DNA from: JAKFVA01 sp046155225
GTDB lineage: Bacteria; Pseudomonadota; Gammaproteobacteria; Burkholderiales; Burkholderiaceae_C
Length of the DNA: 21,365 nt
Assembly (NCBI GenBank): GCA_046155225.1
Contig: JBJXED010000024.1
Coordinates: forward strand, 1 to 21,365
Direction of reading: 5' to 3'
Shown: positions 1 through 6,759 of the stretch, piece by piece
Numbering within the stretch: the first letter of the stretch is position 1
How the letters are laid out: every line of letters starts with the position of its first letter
Notes under the pieces: generated by a model
Told to the model about the DNA's origin: nothing
What the model saw: the letters and a program-made list of their open reading frames with translations, nothing else
The model's database searches: none
Position numbers and translations under genes: made by a program

Positions 1-496
1 GCTCGGTCAGGTTCATGGTGCCGCTCCACTGGCCGCTAATCAGCTTTTCCAGGTAAGTGGCTTTCAATTCATCAGAGCCCGCCACCAGCAGCGCCTCAAT
101 CGCGCCGTCGGTCAGCAGCGGGCACAGCGCAAACGCCATGTTGGCCGAGTTGAGCATCTCGCCGCAAGCCGCGCCGATGGTTTTGGGCAGGCCCTGGCCG
201 CCAAATTCCTGCGGGTGCTGCAAGCCCTGCCATCCGCCCTCGGTGTATTGCTGGTAGGCCTGTTTGAAACCGGGCGTGGTGGTGACCACACCGGCTTTGA
301 AGCTCGACGGGTTTTTGTCGCCTTCCCAGTTGAGCGGCGAGAGCACGCCTTCGTTGAATTTGGCAGCTTCTTCCAGCACCGCCTGCGCGGTTTCCAAGCC
401 GGCTTCTTCGAAACCGGGCATCTGGGCAATTTGGTCAATGCGTGCCAAGTGCTCAATGTTGAACAGCATGTCTTTGACGGGGGCTTTGTAGGTCAT
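1..496 (-). CDS. Acyl-CoA dehydrogenase, N-terminal part (runs off window)
   Basis: Partial gene: 165 codons from ATG at 496, continuing past the window edge. The protein begins MTYKAPVKDMLFNIEHL and includes GGWQGLQHPQEFGGQGLPK, MLNSANMAFALCPLLTDGA and SGQWSGTMNLTE. These are typical of the large (about 600-residue) FAD-dependent acyl-CoA dehydrogenases of proteobacteria. The family oxidises acyl-CoA to enoyl-CoA in beta-oxidation and hands electrons to electron-transfer flavoprotein. A good ribosome binding site (GGAGA, 503-507) precedes the ATG. The gene follows etfB-etfA on the same strand, but a strong terminator lies in the 65-base gap, so it is probably expressed partly by read-through or from its own promoter. 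Substrate chain length cannot be judged, because the catalytic base and C-terminal domain are outside the window. Confidence 0.9.
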   Translation of the reverse strand, partial: MTYKAPVKDMLFNIEHLARIDQIAQMPGFEEAGLETAQAVLEEAAKFNEGVLSPLNWEGDKNPSSFKAGVVTTTPGFKQAYQQYTEGGWQGLQHPQEFGGQGLPKTIGAACGEMLNSANMAFALCPLLTDGAIEALLVAGSDELKATYLEKLISGQWSGTMNLTE

Positions 497-521
497 GGCC
501 TTGTCTCCATTTTTAAGGCGT

Positions 522-548
522 AAAAAAAGCACCGCGAACGATGCTTTT
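522..548 (-). terminator. Intrinsic terminator with UUCG loop after etfA
   Basis: Read on the minus strand, GCATCG-TTCG-CGGTGC forms a six-pair stem (one G-U pair) closed by a stable UUCG tetraloop. It is extended by four A-U pairs and followed by seven T (522-528). It begins 14 bases after the etfA stop and ends before the acyl-CoA dehydrogenase ribosome binding site. It therefore separates the two genes, or attenuates transcription between them. Confidence 0.85.
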
Positions 549-561
549 GAAAGGGTCTGGT

Positions 562-1494
562 TTAGAGCGCGGCCACCAGCTCAGGCACCGCCACAAAAAG
601 GTCGGCCTCCAGGCCGTAATCAGCGACGCTGAAAATCGGTGCCTCGGCATCTTTGTTGATGGCCACGATCACCTTGCTGTCTTTCATGCCCGCCAGATGC
701 TGGATGGCACCGCTGATGCCGGCGGCAATATAAAGCTGCGGCGCCACGATCTTGCCGGTCTGGCCCACCTGCCAGTCGTTCGGCGCATAACCGGCGTCCA
801 CCGCCGCACGCGAGGCACCAATCGCCGCGCCCAGCTTGTCGGCCAGCGGCATCATGACTTCATTGAATTTTTCGGCGCTGCCCAGGGCGCGGCCACCGCT
901 GACGATGATTTTGGCGGCGGTGAGTTCGGGCCGGTCGTTCTTGGCGATTTCGCTGCCGACAAAGCTCGATGCGCCGTTGTCGGCCTGGGCTGCCACCACC
1001 TCAACGGCTGCCGAGCCGCTGGTGGCCGCCGCCGGGTCAAAACCGGTGGTGCGTACCGTGAGCACTTTGGTGGCGTCCTGGCTTTGCACCGTGGCAATCG
1101 CGTTGCCCGCGTATATGGGTCGCTCGAAGGTGTCCGCGCTGATGACTTTGGATACGTCCGAGAGTTGCGCCACGTCCAGCAGCGCAGCTACGCGCGGTGC
1201 CACGTTTTTGCCGCCGGCGGTGGCGGGAAACAGGATGTGGCTGTAGCCTGCGGCGACGGCCAGCACTTGGGCCGCCACGTTTTCGGCCAGGCCATGTTCC
1301 AGGCCCGGTGCGTCGGCGTGCAGCACTTTGGTGACACCGGCGATTTGTGCGGCGGCGGCGGCAGCAGCAGCGGCGTTGTGGCCCGCCACCAGCACATGCA
1401 CGTCACCGCCGCAAGCGATCGCTGCTGTGACGGTGTTGAGCGTTGAGCCTTTGATCGAGGTGTTGTCGTGATCGGCAATAACGAGTGTTGTCAT
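562..1494 (-). CDS. etfA: Electron transfer flavoprotein alpha subunit
   Basis: 310 residues, the usual EtfA length. The N-terminal half (MTTLVIADHDN, LNTVTAAIACGGDVHVLVAG) is the alpha/beta domain. The C-terminal FAD domain carries SGGRALGS at 199-206, then AVDAGYAPNDWQVGQTGKIV, YIAAGISGAIQHLAGM and INKDAEAPIFSVADYGLEAD, all classic EtfA signatures. EtfA pairs with EtfB in the cytoplasm, binds FAD, and carries electrons from acyl-CoA dehydrogenases to ETF:ubiquinone oxidoreductase. Its ATG lies one base after the etfB stop codon, so the two are co-transcribed and probably translationally coupled, giving equal subunit amounts. An odd run of nine alanines (about 41-49) is encoded by a GCN tract around 1355-1378; it lies in a helix-rich region and looks harmless. 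Confidence 0.97.
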   Translation of the reverse strand: MTTLVIADHDNTSIKGSTLNTVTAAIACGGDVHVLVAGHNAAAAAAAAAQIAGVTKVLHADAPGLEHGLAENVAAQVLAVAAGYSHILFPATAGGKNVAPRVAALLDVAQLSDVSKVISADTFERPIYAGNAIATVQSQDATKVLTVRTTGFDPAAATSGSAAVEVVAAQADNGASSFVGSEIAKNDRPELTAAKIIVSGGRALGSAEKFNEVMMPLADKLGAAIGASRAAVDAGYAPNDWQVGQTGKIVAPQLYIAAGISGAIQHLAGMKDSKVIVAINKDAEAPIFSVADYGLEADLFVAVPELVAAL

Positions 1495-1495
1495 G

Positions 1496-2245
1496 TCAGA
1501 TTACCTTTGCTTCATTCTTGAGTTTGTCCACCAGGGCCGCCACATCGGCCACCTTGATGCCCGCACCGCGCTTGGGCGGCTCGTTGACCTTGAGCGTTTT
1601 GATGCGTGGCTTCACATCCACTCCCAAGTCTTCAGGCTTGAACGTGTCGAGCTGCTTTTTCTTGGCCTTCATGATGTTGGGCAGCGTCACATAGCGCGGC
1701 TCGTTCAGGCGCAGGTCGGTGGTGATGATGGCGGGCAGCGTGAGGGAGAGGGTTTCCAGGCCGCCGTCGACCTCGCGCGTGACATTGGCTTTGCCGCCTT
1801 CAATCACCACCTTGGACGCAAACGTGGCCTGCGGCAAACCGGCCAGCGCAGCCAGCATTTGGCCAGTCTGGTTGCAGTCGTCGTCAATGGCCTGCTTGCC
1901 CAAAATCACCATGCCGGGCTGCTCTTTGTCCATCAGCGCCTTGAGCAGCTTGGCCACCGCCAACGGCTGCAATTCCTCTTGCGTTTCGACCAGAATGGCG
2001 CGGTCGGCACCAATCGCCATCGCCGTGCGCAGCGTCTCGGCGCATTGCGCTACGCCGCATGAGACCACCACAATCTCGGTGACCGCGCCTTTTTCTTTCA
2101 GGCGCACGGCTTCTTCCACTGCAATTTCGTCAAACGGATTCATGCTCATCTTGACGTTGGCAATGTCCACGCCGGTGTTGTCCGACTTGACCCGCACCTT
2201 GACGTTGTAGTCCACCACGCGCTTGACTGCGACCAATACTTTCAT
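1496..2245 (-). CDS. etfB: Electron transfer flavoprotein beta subunit
   Basis: 249 residues, full length for the family. It starts MKVLVAVKRVVDYNVKVRVK and contains MSMNPFDEIAVEEAVRLKEKG, LVETQEELQPLAVAKLL, LGKQAIDDDCNQTGQMLAAL and LPAIITTDLRLNEPRYVTLP, which mark EtfB. The subunit binds AMP and holds the dimer interface with EtfA. The ATG at 2245 has an AGGAG ribosome binding site (ctcct on the plus strand, 2255-2259). It is the first gene of an etfB-etfA unit that leads on to an acyl-CoA dehydrogenase. The 182-base region upstream holds a candidate promoter with an embedded dyad (separate entries), suggesting control by a TetR-family fatty-acid-type regulator. The function is certain; the regulation is inferred. 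Confidence 0.97.
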   Translation of the reverse strand: MKVLVAVKRVVDYNVKVRVKSDNTGVDIANVKMSMNPFDEIAVEEAVRLKEKGAVTEIVVVSCGVAQCAETLRTAMAIGADRAILVETQEELQPLAVAKLLKALMDKEQPGMVILGKQAIDDDCNQTGQMLAALAGLPQATFASKVVIEGGKANVTREVDGGLETLSLTLPAIITTDLRLNEPRYVTLPNIMKAKKKQLDTFKPEDLGVDVKPRIKTLKVNEPPKRGAGIKVADVAALVDKLKNEAKVI

Positions 2246-2360
2246 TGTGTTTTGCTCCTGATGTTGCGTACCGCTGCGGGCCTTGTCACCACGGCCTGCG
2301 GCGTTTTGGTTTGATTCTATGTGGGCGCTCTGCTGGCGCGGCAGTTACGGGGCACGATTC

Positions 2361-2389
2361 AAAATAGTACGACCGTTCTTTTTTGCGAA
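2361..2389 (-). promoter_or_regulatory. Candidate promoter of etfBA
   Basis: On the minus strand a -35-like TTCGCA (2384-2389) and a -10-like TATTTT (2361-2366) are exactly 17 bases apart, each matching 4 of 6 consensus positions. The element lies about 115 bases upstream of the etfB start, in the only sizeable gap before that gene. A second -10-like TATAAT lies at 2389-2394 but has no good -35 at proper spacing. The promoter assignment is an inference from spacing and from the operator-like dyad inside it. Confidence 0.45.
2366..2379. promoter_or_regulatory. TetR-type operator-like dyad in the etfBA promoter
   Basis: The sequence AGTACGACCGTTCT is an inverted repeat of the form AGNACG-NN-CGTNCT, with ten of fourteen positions symmetric. 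An ACGNNCGT core is typical of several TetR-family operators, including, as I recall, those proposed for fatty-acid degradation regulators in beta-proteobacteria. It fills the spacer of the candidate etfBA promoter, where a bound repressor would block RNA polymerase. No TetR gene lies in the window, so the regulator is unknown. Confidence 0.5.
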
Positions 2390-2427
2390 TTATAAATGCG
2401 GTAAACCGTCAATTTGGAAAATGCGGC

Positions 2428-3777
2428 CTAAATCGCGGGTGCGGGTACGGGCTTGATTCCATCCACCGCCACAGGCGCGGCGGCTGGCGCGGGATTCAGG
2501 GCCACCGACGCCGCATGCTCCACATGCACCACACGTTGGGGAAAGGGAATTTCAATCCCGGCGGCTCGGAAGGCCTGCAATATCGCGAGGTTGATCTCGG
2601 AGCGCACATTGAGTTGGCCGTTCTCGGGGTCGGTAATCCAGAACGTGAGGGTGAATTCCAGTCCGTCTGCGCCAAAGTTGGTCAGCAGCGCTGCGGGTGC
2701 GGGGTCGTCCAACACGCGGGTGCTGGCGCGGGCTGATGCACGCAGGATGTCCTGCACTTGCGCCACGTCGCTGTCATAGCTGACGGAAATTGTGCTCATC
2801 ACCAGGACTTTGCTGTCGGCGAGCGACAGATTTTCAATCCGCTCGGTAATCAACTTTTCATTGGGCACGATGGACTCGCGGCCATTCAGGGCGCGAATCA
2901 GCGTGTAGCGGGTGGTGATGTCGGTGATGCGGCCCTCGAAATTGTCCACCTTCACGTTGTCGCCAATGCGTAGCGAGCGCTCGAACAAAATTACGAAGCC
3001 GCTGACGTAGTTGGACGCCAGCTTTTGCAGGCCAAAGCCCAGGCCCACGCCAATCGCACCGCCCAGCACCGACAGCGCTGTCAGGTCCACGCCCACGGCC
3101 GACAGGGCCACAATCAAACCCACCAGCAGCAAGATGGCGCGGGTCGCATTGCTGGCAATCTTGCGTACCGACAGGTCTTCCACCGCGTCGCTCAAGATGC
3201 TTTTCTCAATCACCGCGGACACCCACAGCACCAGCACCAGCACAGCGGCCGAAGTCAACATCCCTTCCAAAATCGTGCGCAAGCTGACTTTGGATTTGCC
3301 AAACACCATGGTGATGGAGTCCATCTCCGCCAATACCGCTGGCAGGAAACCCGCAATCCACAAAATCGCCGCCGCCCACGCGAGCCAGGAGACAAAACGC
3401 TCCAGCAGGCGGACAAACAGTGAACGAGGAAATGCCGCCGACAAGACCCTGGCAAAAAAGCGGATCACCGCCAGCGAACTGAGGATGGGCAGCGCCACCT
3501 TGAGCAACGGCACCGGCTGAAAGTCATCCAGAATCAAGCGGGCGGAGTAAGTCAGCATCAGCGCCAACAAGGGAAAAAGCAGGCCATCAACCGTGCTGCG
3601 GCCAAACCAGATCGAATCTTTCGGGATGCCGCGCCCGAGCAAGTAGCAAATCAGGAAAGCCAGCCCGATGCAAGCCAGCAGAATGCCGACCTCCAGCGCC
3701 AACTCCGATCCAAAGAAAGCCTGCAACCAGACCAGCGTGGGTTTGATGGAGTTCATAAGGAGCGGCCCGCTGGGCAC
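2428..3777 (-). CDS. MscS-family mechanosensitive ion channel
   Basis: 449 residues from a GTG start at 3777, or 442 from the ATG at 3755; neither has a clear ribosome binding site. Several hydrophobic helices occupy roughly residues 28-230. They are followed by the pore-lining helix and MscS beta domain: VGLGFGLQ at 244-251, then LASNYVSGFVILFERSLRIG, VDNFEGRITDITTRYTLIRA, IVPNEKLITERIENLSL and a C-terminal alpha/beta part ending near FPQRVVHVEHAAS. This is a larger MscS homologue with extra N-terminal helices. It would sit in the inner membrane and release small solutes on osmotic downshock. The GTG lies three bases after the stop of the deacetylase-like gene, so the two share an mRNA. A low-complexity Ala/Pro tail ends the protein. 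Confidence 0.92.
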   Translation of the reverse strand: MPSGPLLMNSIKPTLVWLQAFFGSELALEVGILLACIGLAFLICYLLGRGIPKDSIWFGRSTVDGLLFPLLALMLTYSARLILDDFQPVPLLKVALPILSSLAVIRFFARVLSAAFPRSLFVRLLERFVSWLAWAAAILWIAGFLPAVLAEMDSITMVFGKSKVSLRTILEGMLTSAAVLVLVLWVSAVIEKSILSDAVEDLSVRKIASNATRAILLLVGLIVALSAVGVDLTALSVLGGAIGVGLGFGLQKLASNYVSGFVILFERSLRIGDNVKVDNFEGRITDITTRYTLIRALNGRESIVPNEKLITERIENLSLADSKVLVMSTISVSYDSDVAQVQDILRASARASTRVLDDPAPAALLTNFGADGLEFTLTFWITDPENGQLNVRSEINLAILQAFRAAGIEIPFPQRVVHVEHAASVALNPAPAAAPVAVDGIKPVPAPAI

Positions 3778-3780
3778 AGC

Positions 3781-4734
3781 TCAGACATCGGCCAGCACCC
3801 GGATATGCGCCTCCACGCTCCGGCCCAAGGCACTGAGGTTGTAGCCGCCTTCCAGGCTGGAGACGATGCGCCCCTGGGCATGCCGCAGCGCCACATTTTT
3901 AATGCGCGAGGTGATCCATGCGTAGTCCTGCTCGGTCAGGCCGAGTTGGCCCAAATCATCGTCGCGGTGCGCGTCAAAACCGGCGCTGATGAAAATCATC
4001 TCGGGTTTGAAATCTTCCAGCAGCGGAATCCAGTATTTGTCGATCAGCTCACGGATCGGCGCCCCTTTGGTGTAAGCCGGAATCGGCAGGTTGTGCATGT
4101 TGGCGGCGGTATGTTCAGTGCCTGAATGCGGATAGAAAGGGTGCTGGAAAAACCCGACCATCAGCACCCGCTCGTCCCCCGCCAGGATGTGCTCGGTGCC
4201 ATTGCCGTGGTGCACATCAAAGTCCACCACCGCCACGCGTGAAAGGCCGTGCCGCTGCAGCGCGTACTTGGCGGCAATGGCAATGTTGTTGAACACGCAA
4301 AAGCCCATGGCCCGGTCGCGGCAGGCATGGTGGCCCGGCGGGCGCACGCTGCAAAAGGCGTTCGCCATCTCGCCCGCGATCACCGCATCGGTTGCTGCGA
4401 GCACCGCGCCAGCAGCACGCAGCGCGGCTTGAAAGGTATGCACATTCAGCGCGGTGTCCGGGTCAATCATGGTGTGGGCCGGGCCGCCCGCCTCCACGTC
4501 TTGCAGCAATTGCTGCGTCAAACCCTGCATGGCCGCCACATGCAGGCGGTCATGACCATGCTCCAGATCGGCCAGGCTGGCCAGCGGCGCCTGGACTTTT
4601 TTCAGCACGTCGCCAACGCCGGTGATGAGCAAACGGTCTTCAATCGCGTCCAGCCGCTCGGGGCATTCGGGGTGACCGCGGCCCATTTCGTGCTTCCAGC
4701 AATCGCGGTGGGTGAAATAACCGGTGGCACTCAT
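3781..4734 (-). CDS. Histone deacetylase-family (class II-like) zinc hydrolase
   Basis: 317 residues. The arginase/deacetylase fold signatures are all present: MGRGHPECPERLDAIE, RPPGHHACRD with the catalytic His pair H135-H136, GFCVFNNIAIAAKYA, VAVVDFDVHHGNGTEHIL with zinc ligands D173 and H175, SAGFDAHRDD with zinc ligand D254, and LEGGYNL. Bacterial members remove acetyl groups from lysine, polyamines or other small amides in the cytoplasm. The substrate here cannot be told, and names such as acuC or aphA would be a guess. The ATG at 4734 has no obvious Shine-Dalgarno. A three-codon reading frame (ATG ACG TCA TGA, 4742-4731) overlaps its start. The gene diverges from moxR across only 31 bases and is followed three bases later by the MscS channel gene. 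Confidence 0.93.
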   Translation of the reverse strand: MSATGYFTHRDCWKHEMGRGHPECPERLDAIEDRLLITGVGDVLKKVQAPLASLADLEHGHDRLHVAAMQGLTQQLLQDVEAGGPAHTMIDPDTALNVHTFQAALRAAGAVLAATDAVIAGEMANAFCSVRPPGHHACRDRAMGFCVFNNIAIAAKYALQRHGLSRVAVVDFDVHHGNGTEHILAGDERVLMVGFFQHPFYPHSGTEHTAANMHNLPIPAYTKGAPIRELIDKYWIPLLEDFKPEMIFISAGFDAHRDDDLGQLGLTEQDYAWITSRIKNVALRHAQGRIVSSLEGGYNLSALGRSVEAHIRVLADV

Positions 4735-4763
4735 GACGTCATTTTTTTGAGGTAAGGTTAACC
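4733..4763. promoter_or_regulatory. Divergent gap with two perfect palindromes
   Basis: The 31-base gap between the deacetylase-like gene and moxR holds two perfect palindromes, ATGACGTCAT (4733-4742, overlapping the minus-strand start codon) and GGTTAACC (4756-4763). The moxR ribosome binding site (GAGGTAAGG, 4749-4757) lies between and partly within them. There is no room for two full promoters, so at least one must lie inside a coding region. A regulatory role for the palindromes is only a possibility. Confidence 0.3.
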
Positions 4764-4765
4764 AA

Positions 4766-5686
4766 ATGAATGTACAAGAAAAACTTCAAGCTTTGAGGGC
4801 CCAGCTCAATTCGGTGATTTTGGGCAAACCCCAGCAGGTGCAAGACTGCGTGGCCTGCCTGCTGTGCGGCGGCCATTTACTGATAGAAGACGTGCCCGGC
4901 GTCGGCAAAACCACGCTGGCCCACGCCCTGGCCCGCACCTTCGGCCTGCAGTTCTCACGCGTGCAGTTCACCGCCGATTTGATGCCCAGCGATTTGTCTG
5001 GCGTGTCGGTGTACGAGCGCGGCAAAGAAGCATTTGTCTTCCATCCCGGCCCGGTGTTTGCACAAGTGCTGCTGGCCGACGAGATCAACCGCGCCAGCCC
5101 GAAAACCCAGAGCGCGCTGCTCGAGGCGATGGAGGAGCGGCAAGTCACGGTGGAGAACGAAACGCGCCCGCTGCCGTCGCCCTTCTTCGTGATTGCGACG
5201 CAAAACCCGCACGACCAGCTCGGCACCTACGCGCTGCCCGAGTCGCAACTCGACCGGTTTTTGATGCGCATCTCGCTGGGCTACCCCGACCGCGCTGCCG
5301 AACGCCGCCTGCTGCAAGGCGGTGACCAGCGCGACGTGGTGCTGGGCCTGGCCCCGGTGCTCAATGCCGCCGAGTTGCAGCAACTGCAGCAAGCCGTGTT
5401 GCAAATCCATGCCGCCGAGCCGCTGCTGAATTATGTGCAAGACCTGGTGGCCGCCACCCGCTCGGGCCGCTGGTTTTTGCAGGGCCTGTCGCCGCGTGCC
5501 GGCATTGCCGTGGTGCGCGCCGCCAAGGCCAACGCCTTGCTGGCAGGCCGCAACTACGTGGCCCCCGACGATGTACAAGCCATCCTGCCGCAAACCACGT
5601 CGCACCGCATGGTGCCGGTGGGTGACGCCGGGCGCGGCGCAGCCGAGCAGGTGCGGGCGATGATTGACGCCGTGCCGTTGCCCTGA
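4766..5686 (+). CDS. moxR: MoxR-family AAA+ ATPase
   Basis: 306 residues, typical MoxR length. Walker A is PGVGKTT with K48; Walker B is LLADEINRA with D105-E106; then SALLEAMEERQVT, a sensor region FFVIATQNPHDQLGTYALPE, SQLDRFLMR, and a C-terminal lid with SPRAGIAVVRAAKANALLAGR and YVAPDDVQAILP. MoxR proteins are cytoplasmic chaperone-like ATPases thought to help mature or activate partners encoded next door. The start at 4766 has an AAGG/GAGGT ribosome binding site. It is the first gene of the plus-strand run with the DUF58 protein 41 bases on and then the TgpA-like transglutaminase, the recurrent MoxR-DUF58-TgpA arrangement. The family is certain; the client is inferred to be these neighbours. 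Confidence 0.95.
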   Translation: MNVQEKLQALRAQLNSVILGKPQQVQDCVACLLCGGHLLIEDVPGVGKTTLAHALARTFGLQFSRVQFTADLMPSDLSGVSVYERGKEAFVFHPGPVFAQVLLADEINRASPKTQSALLEAMEERQVTVENETRPLPSPFFVIATQNPHDQLGTYALPESQLDRFLMRISLGYPDRAAERRLLQGGDQRDVVLGLAPVLNAAELQQLQQAVLQIHAAEPLLNYVQDLVAATRSGRWFLQGLSPRAGIAVVRAAKANALLAGRNYVAPDDVQAILPQTTSHRMVPVGDAGRGAAEQVRAMIDAVPLP

Positions 5687-5727
5687 AAAACTTCGCAACA
5701 CCTTGGGCAAGCACCGCTCAAAATGCC

Positions 5728-6747
5728 ATGACTGCGCCCGCCGCCAGCCTCAGCCCCCCAGCGCCGCCTGGGCCAGCGCCGCTGGGCCGCATCCGCCAGC
5801 GTTTCCAAAAATGGTTCAACGCGCGCCTGAAACTGACCGACACACTCACGCTGACACAGCGCAACGTCTACATCCTGCCTACCCAGCCCGGCCTGATGAT
5901 GGCCGCGACCTTGCTGGTGCTGCTGGTCGCGTCCATCAATTACCAGCTCAACCTGGGCTATCTGCTGACCTTCCTGCTGGCCGGCAGTGTCGTCATTGGC
6001 ATGCACGTGACGCACGGCACCTTGCGCGGCTTGACTATGCATTTGATAGCGCCACCGGCACAATATGCAGGGGCTAGCGCCGTGTTTGACATTAAATTGA
6101 GCAATCCAGGCCGTACCGTGCGCTACGGCATTGGCCTGACGGTGCTCAATGCCCACCACTGGTCGTGGACCGATGTCCCCGCGCAGGGCACCGCCACCGT
6201 GCAAGTGGCCTTCAAGCCGCTGCATCGCGGCCTGCAGCACCTGCCCACCCTGAGCGCCGAAACCCGTTTCCCCCTGGGCACTTTCCGCGTCTGGACAATT
6301 TGGCGGCCTGCCGCGCAAGTGCTGGTGTATCCCGCGCCCGAAGCACACCCGCCGCCGCTGCCGCCGGGCGAGCCGCACGGCAGCGGCGCAGCCAGCGCGC
6401 GCATGCAAAGCAGCGGTGAATTTGACGGTGTGCGCGCCTACCGGCGCGGCGACCCGACCAAACTGGTGGTGTGGAAAAAAGTGGCGCAGGCACAGGCGCG
6501 TGGTTCCAGTGATTTGGTCAGCCGCGACAACCAGCAATCGCAGCGCCATGAACTCTGGCTCGACCTGGCGCTGGCAGGCTCGCACTTGGGCCTGGAGGGC
6601 CAGCTCTCGCGCCTGTGCGCCTGGGTGCTGCTGGCCGAAAAACAGGGGCTCGACTACGGCCTGCGGCTGCCGGGGCACAGCCTCGCACCGGCCAATGGCG
6701 AGGCGCACAAACAAAACTGCCTCAGCGCGCTGGCGCTGCACCGCTGA
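5728..6747 (+). CDS. DUF58 domain protein (MoxR partner)
   Basis: 339 residues. Two closely spaced membrane helices (about residues 50-95, PGLMMAATLLVLLVASINYQ and LLTFLLAGSVVIGMHV) follow a Pro/Ala-rich cytoplasmic start. A beta-rich region comes next, and then the DUF58 signature GEFDGVRAYRRGDPTKLVVWKK from about residue 230. DUF58 proteins have a von Willebrand A-like fold and occur beside MoxR ATPases and TgpA-type transglutaminases; their molecular role is poorly known. The ATG at 5728 has no strong Shine-Dalgarno, so translation may depend on coupling to moxR. Residues about 103-123 are encoded by copy C of the dispersed repeat (6034-6096), where codons are AT-richer (ATA, ATT, AAA, AAT) than in the rest of the gene. 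Confidence 0.88.
   Translation: MTAPAASLSPPAPPGPAPLGRIRQRFQKWFNARLKLTDTLTLTQRNVYILPTQPGLMMAATLLVLLVASINYQLNLGYLLTFLLAGSVVIGMHVTHGTLRGLTMHLIAPPAQYAGASAVFDIKLSNPGRTVRYGIGLTVLNAHHWSWTDVPAQGTATVQVAFKPLHRGLQHLPTLSAETRFPLGTFRVWTIWRPAAQVLVYPAPEAHPPPLPPGEPHGSGAASARMQSSGEFDGVRAYRRGDPTKLVVWKKVAQAQARGSSDLVSRDNQQSQRHELWLDLALAGSHLGLEGQLSRLCAWVLLAEKQGLDYGLRLPGHSLAPANGEAHKQNCLSALALHR
6034..6096 (+). repeat. Dispersed intragenic repeat, copy C (in DUF58 gene)
   Basis: This copy shares with copies A and B a fixed 32-base block that starts ATAGC (6046) and ends CTAG (6077), with ACCGGCA at the same internal offset. GAC and a TAAA follow ten bases later, as in copy A. Against copy A, 23 of 32 block positions agree by my hand alignment. 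It is read in the same frame as copy A, giving IAPPAQYAGASA here and IAVPAGNTLARA there. Codon choice is AT-rich compared with the flanks. It is the weakest of the three copies. Confidence 0.55.
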
Positions 6748-6759
6748 GCCAGCCACCGC

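Noticed and set aside
1355..1378. GCN repeat giving nine alanines in EtfA
   Set aside because: Mixed GCG/GCA codons rather than a pure triplet repeat; common in GC-rich alanine-rich proteins.
541..1446. Long open frame on the plus strand opposite etfA
   Set aside because: Antisense shadow of a certain gene in GC-rich DNA; composition is His/Gly/Arg-rich with no family resemblance and no ribosome binding site.
4731..4742. Three-codon reading frame overlapping the deacetylase-like gene start (ATG ACG TCA TGA), with a similar one at 19961-19972 before the DUF2126 gene
   Set aside because: Too short to separate from chance, and the 10-base palindrome explains the wording of the first; neither has its own ribosome binding site.
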